The notes under the pieces: model-generated
The model's input: only the letters and a program-made list of their open reading frames with translations
The model's database searches: none
What the model was told of the DNA's origin: nothing
Translations under genes and position numbers: made by a program
From: Haematobia irritans
Taxonomy: Eukaryota > Arthropoda > Insecta > Diptera > Muscidae
DNA length: 64,000 nt
Direction of reading: 5' to 3'
Assembly: GCF_050003625.1 (NCBI RefSeq)
Contig: NC_134399.1
Coordinates: 107,548,615 to 107,612,614 of the forward strand
Shown here: piece after piece, positions 22,440 through 34,367 of the stretch
How the letters are laid out: each line of letters opens with the position of its first letter
Position numbering within the stretch: position 1 is the first letter of the stretch

Positions 22440-23122
22440 CACTGAAAAAAATATTGTCGTGAGGTCAAAGATTTCTTGTCTTTAAAATACGAATGCAAAT
22501 TTAGCTTAGCATAGAAGACGCATTTCTCTAATATAAAGTTTTTTTCCTTGTCCAAAAGTCGATAAACTTTTCAATGAAGTCGTACTGTCTTTATAAATAA
22601 GTGATTTGAATTAAAAATGGGTATCATAACATGAAAGAAAAAATGTTTGGGCTAAGGTCAACTTGACTTTAATAATTCAGAAATATTCTTTAAATTTAAT
22701 GAAATTGTCTTTAAATTAGTTGCCTTTTTGTATCTTGACTACAAAGCAAAAAATCGTTCAAATATAGGACATGTTTTTCAAAACTTTATTTTAAAGAAGT
22801 TTTTACTTGAAACATAGCATAATTTCTACTGGAAGTCGTGTCTTAATTTGGAAAATAAAGTTGTCGTTAACTCGTCTTTAAAGGACTTTGATAGCAGATT
22901 GATAGTAGATAGATTTGATAGCATATGAAGAAAACAAGCGGAAAAAACGAAAAATTAAAATTTGCTGCCTCGAAGCAAGTACACAAAACTCAAATTTAAA
23001 AGAAAATTGTGTCTTAAAAGTATCCTTATTTGTATTCTCCGCTTCTTTGGCTCGGACTCAATACCAACATTTTTAAAGTAAAGACAAAATCTTTGGAACC
23101 GAGCATGCTTTTTTTTTCAGTG
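22440..23122. mobile_element. CACTGAAAAA MITE, type A, 683 bp
   Basis: CACTGAAAAAAATATTGTCG at the left and GCTTTTTTTTTCAGTG at the right, with TA before and CA after. It is the inverted relative of 16074-16730. Confidence 0.75.
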
Positions 23123-25218
23123 CATTTACTTAAAATACGAATTTTGCTTAGCAAAGATATAACATATTTTTCAGATATAAAGTTTTTTTCCTTGTCCAAA
23201 AGTCGAAAAACTTTTCAATGAAGTCGTTTTTATACCCACCACCGTAGAATGGTGACGGGGGTATAATAAGTTTGTCATTCCGTTTGTAACACATCGAAAT
23301 ATCGATTTCCGACTATATAAAGTATATATATTCTTGATCAGAGAGAAATTCTAAGACGATATAACGATGTCCGTCTGTCTGTCTGTCTGGCTGTCTGTCT
23401 GTTGTAATCACGCTACAGTCTTCAATAATGAAGCAACCGTGCTGAAATTTTGCAGAAACTCGTCTTTTGTCTGCAGGCTGGTCAAGTTCGAAGATGGGCT
23501 ATATCGGTCCAGGTTTTGATATAGTCCCCATATAAACTGATCTCCCGATTTGGGGTCTTGGGCATATAGAAATCGTAGTTTTTATCCAATTTGCCTGAAA
23601 TTTGAAATTTAGAGGTATTTTACGACCATAAAGAGGTGTGCCGAAAATTGTGAGTATCGGTCCATGTTTTGGTATAGCCCCCATATAGACCGATCTCCCG
23701 ATTTTACTTCTTGGGCTTATAGAAACCGCAGTTTTTATTCAATTTACCTGAAATTGGAAATCTAGAGGTATTGTAGGACCACAAATACGTGTGCCATATA
23801 GACCGATCTCCCGATTTTACTTCTTGGGCTTATAGAAACCGCAATTTTTATTCAATTTACCTGAAATTGGAAATCTAGAGGTATTGTAGGACCATAAATA
23901 CGTGTGTCAAAAATTGTGGGTATCGGTCCATGTTTTGGTTGGTCCCCATATAAAACGACCTCCCGATTTGGGGTCTTGGGCTTATAGAAACCGTAGTTTT
24001 TATCCAATTTGTCTGAAATTGGAAATCTAGAGGTATTTTAGGACCATAAAGAGGTGTGCAGAAAATGGTGAGTATCTGTCCATATTTTGGTATAGCCCCC
24101 ATATAGACCGATTTCCCGATTTTACTTCTTGGGCTTCTATAATCCGAAGTTTTTATCCTATTTGCCTGAAATTTGAATTCTAGAGGTATTTTCGGGTCAT
24201 AAAGAGGTGTGCCGAAAACGGTGAGTATCGGTCCATATTTTAGTATAGCCCCCATAAGAAACTAGAAACCGTAGTTTTTATCCGATTTGCCTGAAATTGT
24301 AAATATTCTGGTATTTTAGGCTCACAAAAACGTGTATCGGATTAAGTTTTTATCGGTCCATTTGGTAATGCCTCCATATAGACCGAGTTCACTTCTTGAG
24401 GGTGTAGAAGGCGCACTGATAATGAAAATTGCTTGAAACTCAATGTAAAATTTCCAGATTTAACTTCTACAGATTTAAGATTTCAAATCAAATTTTTTTA
24501 TAATTTTCTTGCACACTTACAAGAGATGTTAATGATTCCTCTAAAACTTAAACAAAAATGGTTCTTATAAATCCAGAATCTGATATAGTCCTCATAGGTG
24601 AAATCTTTATATTTATCTTCGGGAAGTGTCCTCAAGCCCTCCTGAAATTTCAAAGGAAACCCTAATATTTGGTTCATGGTGCTGGGTATTTAAGATTCGG
24701 CCCGGTCGAACTTACTACTGTATATACTTGTTTCCTTATAATTAAGTGCTTCGAATTAAAAATGGGTATCATAACATGAAAGGAAAATTTATTGGACTAA
24801 AGTCGCCTTGACTTATTAAAGTCAAGAATTTTCCAGAATTATTAAATTCAGGAAATTTCTTTCAAATTAATGAGTTGCCTTTAAACTTGTTGTCTTTTTG
24901 CATCTTGACTACAAAGCGCAAAAGTGGTCAAAAATAGGACTTTTTTTATTTGAAACTTAGCATAATTTCTACTGGAAGTCGGGTCGCAATTTCAAAATTT
25001 ATGTTGTCGTTAACACGTTTGTAATGGACTTTGATAGAGTATGAAGAAAAAAAAAACGAAAAATTAAAATTTGCTTCCTAGAATCAAGTAAAAATTAAAA
25101 GAGAATTGTGTCTTAAATTTGTCCTTACTTGAATTCTCCGCTTCTTTGGCTCGGAATCAATATAAAAATCATTGCAGTAAAGACAACATCTTTGGAACGG
25201 GGAATGCTTTTTTCAGTG
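23123..25218. mobile_element. second CACTGAAAAA MITE, head-to-tail, split by HINE family 2
   Basis: 23123-23228 repeats the inner left part of the previous MITE without its terminus (TACTTAAAATACGAATTTTG). After the HINE the sequence resumes at TCCTTATAATTAAGTG and ends TGCTTTTTTCAGTG at 25218. The two MITEs are in direct orientation. Confidence 0.7.
23229..24732 (+). mobile_element. HINE family 2, complete, about 1.5 kb
   Basis: 5' end TTATACCCACCACCGTAGAA, then ACACATCGAAATATCG, GTCCGTCTGTCTGTCTG at 23370, and a run of central repeats (TCTAGAGGTATTTTAGGACC; TATAGCCCCCATATAGACCG). The 3' end has the TTCGGCCCGGTCGAA hairpin at 24695 and terminus ATACTTGTTT. It interrupts a MITE with no target duplication, which fits insertion between T residues as known for Helentrons. 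The minus-strand ORFs are repeat artefacts. Confidence 0.85.
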
Positions 25219-25440
25219 TGTGAAGGCCAGATTTGATCGAAATCCACGCCTCAGTGTCAGAAAAACACACAAAGAGTTAGTTCGCTTGCACAAAAGTGGT
25301 CACTTATCGAACAAAATGATCGAATTAGTTTTCCAAAGAGGTCAGATGAAAATTGAATTAGTTATGGATATTTTGATTATGGTTTATGATGAATTTATTT
25401 CCGATCTCTCCGTTTTTCTTATACGGTTGTTTCAACTCTA

Positions 25441-26089
25441 CACTGAAAAAAATATTGACCTAATATGGAAGATTATGCAACTTAAATTTTAGGACTCGAA
25501 ATTTACGCAATGCTAAGGACAAATTTATTTAAAATATTGACATTTTAATTAAAAGAAAGTTTATAATCCTTGCTTCAAAAATTTTTTCATTAAATTTAGG
25601 ACACAAATCTTGAAGTTTTGCGTCCCTCTGTTGAAGTTGTAGATCTTTGAAGTAAGGCAAATGTCCCTTAAAATAAAGAAAAACATTTTTAATTTAAAGA
25701 AATCGTCTTTAACTCAACTGACATATTGAATTTTTAAATTTAAGATAAAAATGCTTCAAATATAGGCTAAGACTTATTTTAAGAATTTCCATCTTTGGTT
25801 TAAAGTTTTTTTTTAGCAATAAGAAAACAGTTTTTACTTTTAAGTACATGGCATAATTTGGATTTTGAAACATGAATATCTTTATTAATATATCGCAAAC
25901 AGAGAATAAAAATTCGATGAATGAGATCTGTATCCAATTTTAATTTATTTGATCCTAGATTTAAAGCCAGGGAGGTCCGTAAAAAATGTATTTATTTTAA
26001 AGAAGCCGTATCTTTGGCTCGGAATCAATACCAAAATCCTTAAAGGAAGGTCAAAATCTTTGGATCCAAGTAAACTTTTTTTTTTAGTG
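25441..26089. mobile_element. CACTGAAAAA MITE, type C, 649 bp
   Basis: Ends CACTGAAAAAAATATTGACC and ACTTTTTTTTTTAGTG with TA on both sides (25439-25440 and 26090-26091). Nearly the same as 32424-33078. No ORF. Confidence 0.8.
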
Positions 26090-26091
26090 TA

Positions 26092-27322
26092 TACAATTTT
26101 CTTTAAGAATAGTGGTAATTTGATAATTTTGGAAAGTGTGATTTTTATAAATTGATGTAAAATCAGCTCTTCTACAATTACATTTCGAGAAAAATAAATT
26201 ATATCCTGCCTGTATATATGGATCAAGAGTTGTCGTCCAATTCAGCCAGTCACATTTATTTTCAGTTTTTCGATTTAAAAATGCATGGAACTATATTTGA
26301 TTATCCTTCCATATAAATCATGTAGAGAATACAAATTTCACACATATTATTCTCATATTTTTGTTCTATGTGTGGGAGTGATTGAGAGTTACCGAAAAAC
26401 TCTGGAGTTCTATTTGGGTATTTGGAATCTTTGGTCAATAGAATTTTCTTATTAAAATAAAACTATTTGCGACTCTCATATTTGACAATTTCAATTTTTA
26501 CTTCTTAATATCATGATTTTTTTTATTTAAATTTTCATATCACTGGTTCGGTTATTCATGTTCTTGCTTTATAATGGACTTACTTCGCAAATTGAACAAA
26601 TGAAATTGCGCTAGGCGCAAAGTGAAGTAATTCTTTCGCGAACACTTCTTTTGACCCAACATTGGGACAAGGTATTTTTTCTCGTGTTTTGTTTATAAAG
26701 AAAATTTAATTTTTTAAATTTTGTAAAAGGAAACTTTAATTTTTTAAATTTTGCTTTTACTATTATTTTATTTTTTTTTAGGTTTATTTCATTAAAGTGC
26801 ATAGATACATTCTAAGAATTATTGATTCACATCACAACATATCACAAAAGGGTGGCAATGACCGCTCAGAAATTGCCTATACCGGAAATGGTTTCGTTTA
26901 GATCCCGAATATGTTGCGATTTCCAACGGGTTACAGTCGGTCGGTGTCTTAGAGCTAAAGATAGTTAACGTTTTGACGGTATCAAAGTGACTGCCATCGT
27001 TTGGGTCCACATAGTGCCACTGACACTGCCACCATATTCAAGAAATGTTGTCTCAGCCATAAAAAAAAGAGTCATTAGAGCTGCGCAGTTGGCTAAAACT
27101 TCAGCATCAACTTAGGAAACACAAAACAAGATACACCAAAGCATGAGACCACAAATGGCGAACAAACAAACAAACATTAGATGACAGGCTGATGAACGGA
27201 AACAACCAAACAGCATATAGAAAGAAAGAGACGGACGGACAGACATACAGACGTATATGATATGACAAATAATCAGCCACCAAATGAAATTATCTTCAAT
27301 ATACAATACCGTCAGGCTTATA
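26092..27322. other. mostly single-copy-looking DNA, no gene
   Basis: No repeat recognised. The part 26810-27120 has a more balanced base composition than its surroundings. A 63-residue minus-strand ORF at 26819-27010 has no motif I know. It could be conserved non-coding DNA or an unrecognised remnant. (GGAC)n-like bases near 27230 are isolated. Confidence 0.3.
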
Positions 27323-28255
27323 AAGGGTGATTCTTTTGAGGTTAGGATTTTCATGCATTAGTATTTGACAGATCACGTGGGATTTCAGACATGGTGTCAA
27401 AGAGAAAGATGCTCAGTATGCTTTGACATTTCATCATGAATAGACTTACTAACGAGCAACGCTTGCAAATCATTGAATTTTATTACCAAAATCAGTGGCA
27501 GAAAATCCGCTTTTTTATCGACAAATTTTGTTCAGCGATGAGGCTCATTTCTGGTTGAATGGCTACGTAAATAAGCAAAATTGCCGCATTTGGAGTGAAG
27601 AGCAACCAGAAGCCGTTCAAGAACTGCCCATGCATCCCGAAAAATGCACTGTTTGGTGTGGTTTGTACGCTGGTGGAATCATTGGACCGTATTTTTTCAA
27701 AGATGCTGTTGGACGCAACGTTACGGTGAATGGCGATCGCTATCGTTCGATGCTAACAAACTTTTTGTTGCCAAAAATGGAAGAACTGAACTTGGTTGAC
27801 ATGTGGTTTCAACAAGATGGCGCTGCATGCCACACAGCTCGCGATTCTATGGCCATTTTGAGGGAAAACTTCGGAGAACAATTCATCTCAAGAAATGGAC
27901 CGGTAAGTTGGCCACCAAGATCATGCGATTTGACGCCTTTAGACTATTTTTTGTGGGGCTACGTCAAGTCTAAAGTCTACAGAAATAAGCCAGCAACTAT
28001 TCCAGCTTTGGAAGACAACATTTCCGAAGAAATTCGGGCTATTCCGGCCGAAATGCTCGAAAAAGTTGTCCAAAATTGGACTTTCCGAATGGACCACCTA
28101 AGACGCAGCCGCGGTCAACATTTAAATGAAATTATCTTCAAAAAGTAAATGTCATGGACCAATCTAACGTTTCAAATAAAGAACCGATGAGATTTTGCAA
28201 ATTTTATGCGTTTTTTTAAAAAAAAAAGTTATCAAGCTCTTAACAAATCACCCTT
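27323..28255 (+). mobile_element. rosa-like (DD41D) mariner, internally deleted, 933 bp
   Basis: Ends AAGGGTGATT and AATCACCCTT lie inside a duplicated TA (27321-27322 and 28256-28257). The transposase N-terminal start (ATG at 27436, MNRLTNEQRLQIIEFYYQNQ) runs straight into the catalytic half in another frame at about 27496. The DNA-binding part between is therefore lost, probably several hundred bp. Confidence 0.85.
27436..28148 (+). pseudogene. DD41D (rosa-like) mariner transposase, DNA-binding domain deleted
   Basis: The catalytic region is open from 27495 to the stop at 28146-28148, about 217 residues, but starts with GTG and has lost the helix-turn-helix region. First Asp: LFSDEAHFWLNGY. 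Second Asp: WFQQDGAACHTA. Third Asp: LTPLDYFLWGY. The second and third are 41 residues apart, the spacing known for the rosa family. It ends GQHLNEIIFKK. The intact catalytic frame suggests a young deletion. Without the N-terminal domain it should not bind its TIRs. Confidence 0.85.
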
Positions 28256-28533
28256 TACTACACTTATTTGCCGACCCAAACAACAAATCTCCCACAGATG
28301 AATTATGTGTCCACGAACATGTTGTATATTCCTCACAATTTTATGCCAGCTTTTTGTTTATAAGAAGGTGATTTTAGAAATTTAATTTCGAACCATTGAG
28401 CTTGTTTCGAATGAATGGATTTTCTCTGTCACAATTCAATTGAGAAATAATTGAAAATTGCCGAAAGTGAAGTAGGGCACACAATATCTATGTCATTGCC
28501 CAGCATGAGATGGTGAATTAGAGTAACAAAAAA

Positions 28534-30847
28534 AAACAAGTATATACGGCCGTAAGTTCGGCCAGGCCGAATCTTATGTACCCTCCACCATGGATTGCGT
28601 AGGAACTTCTACTAAAGGCTGTCATCCACAATCGAATTACTTGGGTTGCGATAACACTTGCCGATGGCAAGGTATCGTAAAACTTTTTAACACTGTCTTC
28701 TAAATTGTAAGTTAGTCCATAAGGGGTATATATTAAACAAAAAAAGGCCGATTAAATACGTATATAATTCAGTTTGACAAAATTTTCTATAGAAATAAAA
28801 TGTTGACAAAATTTTCTATAGAAATAAAATGTTGACAAAATTTTTTATAGAAATAAAATGTTGACAAAATTTTCTACAGAAATAAATTTGTTACAAAATT
28901 TTCTATAGAAATAAAATTTTGACAAAATTTTCTATGGAAATAAAATGTTGACAAACATTGCTATAGAAATAAACTTTTTAAAAAACTTTCTATAGAAATG
29001 AAATTGTGACAAAACTTTCTATAGTAATAAAATTTGACAATTTTTACATGGCTGTTAGAGGCCATATACTAACGAAATGTACCAAATTTCAACCGCATCG
29101 GATGACTTTTGCTCCTCCAAGAGGCTCCGGAGGTCAAATCTGGGGATCGGTTTATATGGGAGCTATATATAATTATGGACCGATATGGACCAATTTTTGC
29201 ATGGTTGTTAGAGACCATATACTAACACCACGTACTAAATTTCAATTGGATCGGATGAATTTTGCTCATCCAAGAGGCTCCAGAGTTCAAATCTGGGGAT
29301 CGGTTTATATGGGAGCTATATATATTTATGGACCCGTATGGACCAATTTTTGCATTGTTGTTAGAGACCGTATACTAACATCAGGTACCAAATTTCAACC
29401 GGATCGGATGAATTTTGCTCATCCAAGAGGCTCCAGAGTTCAAATCTGGGGATCGGTTTATATGGGCGCTATATATAATTATGGACCGATATGGACCAAT
29501 TTTTGCATGCTTGTTAGAGACCGTATACTAACATCAGGTACCCAATTTCAAACGGATCGGATGAATTTTGCCCCTCCAAGAGGCTCCGGAGGTCAAATCT
29601 GGGGATCGGTTTATATGGGAGCTATATATAATTATGGACCGATATGGACCAGTTTTTGCATGGTTGTTAGAGACCATATACTAACACCACGTACCAAATT
29701 TCAATCGGGTAGGATGAAGTTTGCTCCTCCAAGAGGCTCCAGAGTTCAAATCTGGGGATCGGTTTATATGGGAGCTATATATAATTATAGACCGATATGC
29801 ACCAATTTTTGCATGGTTGTTAGAGACCATATACTAACACCACGTACTAAATTTCAATTGGATCGGATGAATTTTGCTCATCCAAGAGGCTCCAGAGTTC
29901 AAATCTGGGGATCGGTTTATATGGGAGCTATATATAATTATGGACCGATATGGACCAATTTTTGCATGCTTGTTAGAGTCCGTATACTAACATCAGGTAC
30001 CCAATTTCAAATGGATCGGATGAATTTTGCCCCTCCAAGAGGCTCCGGAGGTCAAATCTGGGGATCGGTTTATATGGGAGCTATATATAATTATGGACCG
30101 ATATGGACCAGTTTTTGCATGGTTGTTAGAGACCATATACTAACACCACGTACCAAATTTCAATCGGGTAGGATGAAGTTTGCTCCTCCAGGAGGCTCCG
30201 GAGGTCAAATCTGGGGATCGGTTTATATGGGAGCTATATATATTTATGGACCGATATGGACCAATTTTTGCATGGTTGTTAGAGACCGTATACTAACATC
30301 AGGTACCAAATTTCAACCGGATCGGATGAATTTTGCCCCTCCAAGGGGCTACGGAGGTCAAATCTGGGGATCGGTTTATATGGGGGCTATATATAATTAT
30401 GGACCGATATGGACCAATTTTTGCATGGTTGTTAGAGACCGTATACTTAGACCACGTACCAAATTTCAACCGGATCGGATGAATTTTGCTGCTCCGGAAG
30501 GCTCCGCAAGCCAAATTTGGGGATCGGTTTATATGGGGGCTATACGTAAACGTGGGCCGATATGGCCCATTTTCAATACCATCCGACCTACATCAATAAC
30601 AACTACTTGTGCCAAGTTTCAAGTCGATAGCTAGTTTCGTTCGGAAGTTAGCGTGATTTCCACAGACGGACGGACAGCCGGACAGACGGACAGACGGACG
30701 GACGGACGGACATGCTTAGATCGACTCAGAATTTCACCACGACCCAGAATATATATACTTTATGGGGTCTTAGAGCAATATTTCGATGTGTTACAAACGG
30801 AATGACAAAGTTAATATACCCCCATCCTATGGTGGAGGGTATAAAAA
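28534..30847 (-). mobile_element. HINE family 3, long copy with ten 153-bp repeats
   Basis: The 3' end comes first: AACAAGTATATACGGCCGTA, hairpin TTCGGCCAGGCCGAA. Then follows a set of about nine 29-bp units (28775-29040), ten central repeats of 153 bp (about 29041-30540), the block CTATCGACTTGAAACTTGG (complement), the GACGGACGGAC tract at 30663-30712, and the 5' end at CCCCCATCCTATGGTGGAGG/GTATAAAA. The most complete family 3 copy in the window, 2.3 kb. Confidence 0.88.
29006..30634 (+). other. 542-codon open frame across tandem repeats, probably not a gene
   Basis: An ORF runs through all ten 153-bp repeats because 153 is divisible by 3 and this frame has no stop in the consensus. The protein would be ten 51-residue repeats of the form ...RMNFAPPRGSGGQIWG... 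GAIYNYGPIWTNFC. It opens inside the 29-bp units and closes in the HINE 5' region. Other HINE copies break the frame. I read it as an artefact, not a selected gene. Confidence 0.8.
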
Positions 30848-31119
30848 TAAATTTTGTGGTTAGTAAAACTAGATGGGAATTGGAATCATATATTATTATT
30901 ATATCTAGCTTTAATGCAGTTTTTTTTATTATACATATGGTCACATACTAGGACAGAGACAACAGATATTTTGGTGGCAAATGAACCTGAATCCTTGTAA
31001 GGATATAATTATTGGAATCATGAACTGGTCTATTCGTGATTTTTTTTTTAAGTTTGTAAAAAATCAAGCTATACAATAAAATAATGTTGAGAAAATCATT
31101 ATTTTAAAATGCATGAAAC

Positions 31120-31385
31120 AGAAAAAAATTCCACGAATTCTTTTTCAATTAAAGTCTTAATTGAGTTTTAAAAAATATTCAATTAAAAAGTTAATTAATT
31201 CAACAATTTGTTTAATTGAAATATAAATTAATAGTATTAATTATTTTTTTTATTGGATCAATTAATCTTCTATTGACTTTCAATTAATTTTTTAATTGAT
31301 ACTATCATTTCTGTGATTGAAGACATTTCAATTAAAACTTGATTGGATCAATAAATTTCGTGATTAAAGACAAAAAATGTTTATG
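31120..31385 (+). repeat. ATTAATTG-rich MITE, solo copy
   Basis: From ACAGAAAAAAATTCCACG to GATTAAAGACAAAAAATG. Shares TACTATCATTTCTGTGATTG with copies at 36500, 37330 and 61760. Ends are diverged. AT content is very high with many ATTAATT palindromes. Confidence 0.65.
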
Positions 31386-31552
31386 TGGATGAACATGCAT
31401 TTAGGAGAAATTGTCAGAATACATATGTAATAAGTGTCCGATTGTATCTTGTTTTTACGAATTTCAGCTCCCATTCTTGATATGTTAAAATATCTATTCA
31501 CGTATCAGTTTAAAATAAGAAAATCTAAAAAAAATATATTAAATGAAAGATT

Positions 31553-32313
31553 AGAAGCTATGAAAATGCTGCTTTTCAAGCCACAGGTACAGATGGCTTG
31601 CCAAACCAGATATTTCTTTACGAACTTCGACAGTTTTATGTGCTTGAAAATATCTGCTACCTTTCCCCTTCCTTTTGCCGTATAAAACTCCTGTCCCGGA
31701 AGCTGCTTGTAGTCGGCTTGGACGTAGGTATCGTCGTCCATTACCACGCAGTCAAACTTCGTCAGCATCGTCGTGTACAGCCTCCGGGATCGCGCTTTGG
31801 CCGTCGTATTTTGTTTATCATCGCGATTTGGAGTCACTACCTTCTTGTAAGTCGATAGTCCGGCTCGTTTTTTGGCTCGATGCACGGTTGTAGACGATAC
31901 ACCCAGCTTATTTGCGGCATCTCGGAGAAAGAGGTTAGGGTTTCGCTTGAAACTACCGGCAACTCTGTTTGTCGTCTCAGCGGCTTCCGGTTTTCGATTT
32001 CCCCCCGATCCAGATTTCCTGGCTGTCGACAAACCTTCCCAAACACTTTAATTACAATTGTAACGGCTGATTTGGCACCTTTTAGCGATTTTGCCAGCTT
32101 TGCGTGCGAGTAGCTCGGATTTTCGCGATGCGCGAGCAAAATTTTGATAGGCTGCTCTTCTTGCTTGGACGGCATTTTGACAACTGAAGAGTGAATCCAA
32201 AATTAAAATAGGAGCAACATTCTACACATACACACCTTCAAAATGAGGCGTGTTCAGGTTTTTTTAATGCAAAATTGAAAGAAATACGTCAAGTTTATAT
32301 TGACCAAATTTTA
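31553..32313 (-). pseudogene. truncated DD37E transposon copy
   Basis: Minus-strand relative of 4821-6092. It keeps the start (MPSKQEEQPIKILLAHREN), the helix-turn-helix region and the first Asp (VVMDDDTYVQADY), and stops in CGLKSSIFIAS before the second Asp. The right end keeps only the inner part of the TIR (TTGACCAAATTT). It retains the about 25 nt missing from the other copy (encoding AKKRAGLST) but has its own one-base frameshift near 32040. Neither flank shows a TA duplication. Confidence 0.85.
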
Positions 32314-32314
32314 G

Positions 32315-33120
32315 ACAAAAGAAACGTCGAATAAATACGTATATATTCAGTTCTTGACCGGTATATATAGGGAAGAAATAATTACGAACCGATATGTACT
32401 TTTGTGCTGTAAGTATAGAGCCACACTGAAAAAATATTGACCTAATATGGAAGATTATGCAACTTAAATTTTAGGACTCAAAATTTACGCAATGCTAAGA
32501 ACAAAATTCTTTAAAACAATGACATTTTAATTAAAAGAAAGTTTATAATCCTTGCTTCAAAAATTTTTTCATTAAATTTAGGACACAAATCTTGTAATTT
32601 TGCGTCTCTCTGCTGAAGTTGTAGATCTTTGAAGTAAAGCAAATTTTCCTTAAAATAAAGAAAAACATTTTTAATTTAAATAAATCATCTTTAACTCAAC
32701 TGACATATTGACGATTTAAATTTTAGATAAAAACGCTTCTAATATAGGCTAAGACTTATTTTAAGGATTTGCATCTTTGGTTTAAAGTTTTTTTTTTAGC
32801 ATTAAGAAAACTGTTTTTACTTTGAAGTACCTGGCATAATTTGGATTTTGAAATTGGAATGTGTTTGTACATAAATACCTTTATTAATATATCGCAAAAA
32901 TAAAATAAAAACTCGATGAATGAGATCCGTGTTCAATTTTAATTTATGTGATCCTAGATTTAAAGCCTGGGAGGTCCGTAAAAAATTTCTTTATTTTAAA
33001 GAAGCCACATCTTTGGTTCGGAATCAATACCAAAATCCTTAAAATCTGTGGATCCAAGTAAACTTTTGTTTTTGAGTGCAGAATTGAAATATGGGGGCTA
33101 TATACAATTTTGAACACGAG
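32315..33120 (-). mobile_element. HINE family 3 remnant split by a MITE
   Basis: 32315-32423 (TAAATACGTATATATTCAGT, then TTACGAACCGATATG) and 33079-33120 (CAGAATTGAAATATGGGGGC) are adjacent in the copy at 38290-38400 (complement). The DD37E fragment is joined directly to the left edge. Confidence 0.6.
32424..33078. mobile_element. CACTGAAAAA MITE, type C, 655 bp
   Basis: Ends CACTGAAAAAATATTGACC and TTTTTGAGTG are flanked by a CA duplication (32422-32423 and 33079-33080), reconstructed by comparison with the empty HINE sequence. Nearly the same as 25441-26089. Confidence 0.8.
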
Positions 33121-33400
33121 TCTACCAAAAATATCAGATTTTTTACTGTGTGGTAGTTTGGTAGAATTCTTGATGTTTTGGAAGATGTTGCAAAATATTC
33201 CTCTCTAACTATGAAATGCTTCATAAATTTTCTATAGAAATAACATTTTGACAAAATTTTCAACAGAAATAAAATTTTGACAAAATTTTCTATAGAAATA
33301 AATTTTTGACAAAATTTTGTATAGAAATTATATTTTGACAAAATTTCCTAAAGACATAAAATGTTGACAAAATTTTCTATGGCAATAACATTTTGGTGGA
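33121..33400 (-). repeat. minisatellite-associated module and 29-bp units
   Basis: An inverted version of the 10981-11115 module (ACTGTGTGGTAGTTTGGTAG; GAATTCTTGATGTTTTGG) followed by six units of the 29-bp repeat (ACAAAATTTTCTATAGAAAT). Confidence 0.65.
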
Positions 33401-34202
33401 TTATTTTATTCATATAAACCGATCCCCTAGATTTGGTTTGCGGAGCCTGTAGGAGAAGCAAATTTCATTCGATCCGGTTGAAATTTGCAACATGGTGTTA
33501 GTATATGTCAGAATTGCTCTATATCGGTCCATAATTATATATAGCCCCAATATAAACCAGATTTGACCTCCGTAGCCTCTTGGAGGAGCAAAATTTACCC
33601 GTTCCGGTTCAAATTTGGAACGTGATGTTAGTATATGGCCGCTGACAACCATGCCAAAAGTGATCCATAATTATATATAGCCCCCATATAAACCGATCCC
33701 TAGATTTGATCTCCGGAGCCCTCTGGAGGAGCAAAATTCATCGGATCTGGATAAAATTTGGAACGTGATGTTAATATATGGCTGCTAACTGCCATATTCA
33801 AATTGGTCCATATCGGTCTATAGTTATATATAGCCGATCCCCAATCACACAAAAATTGGTCCATATTGGTTCATAATCATGGTTGCCACTCGAGCCAAAA
33901 ATAATTTATCAACATTTTATTTCTATAGAAAATTTTATCAAAATTTTATTTCTATAGAAAATTTTGTTAACATTTTTATTTCTGTAGAAAATTTTGTCAA
34001 AATTTTATTTCTATAGAAAATTTTGTTAAAATTTTATTTCTATTGATAATATTGTCAAAATTTTATTTCTATAGAAAATTTTGTCAAAATTTTATTTCTA
34101 TAGAAAATTTTGTCAAAATTTTATTTCTATAGAAACTTTGTTAAAATTTTATTTCTATAGAAATTTTTGTCAAACTGAATTATATACGTATTTAATCAGC
34201 CT
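33401..34202 (+). mobile_element. HINE family 3 body
   Basis: Four 153-bp type repeats (ATAAACCGATCCCC...), then TGGTTGCCACTCGAGCCAAA, then nine to ten 29-bp units to 34170 and the start of the 3' region (TTATATACGTATTTAATCAG). The 5' end is missing and a mini-HINE interrupts the 3' end. Confidence 0.7.
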
Positions 34203-34367
34203 TTTTATACCCTCCACCATAGGATGGGGGGTATATTAACTTTGTCATTCCGTTTGTAACACATCGAAATATTAGTAATTCGATTGTGGATGACAGTCTT
34301 TAGAAGAAGTTTCTATGCAATCCATGGAGGAGGGTACATAAGCTTCGGCCTGGCCGTATATACTTGT
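34203..34367 (+). mobile_element. mini-HINE: family 3 ends with the whole middle deleted
   Basis: TTTATACCCTCCACCATAGG to ACACATCGAAATATTA (5' end) is fused straight to GTAATTCGATTGTGGATGAC and the 3' hairpin end GGCCGTATATACTTGTTT. Length about 165 bp. The tandem repeats and GTCY tract are absent. Confidence 0.75.

Noticed and set aside
23499..24255. Minus-strand ORFs with MGAIPKHGPI repeats
   Set aside because: They translate the central tandem repeats of HINE family 2; the same peptides recur wherever the repeat occurs (for example 58276-59271).
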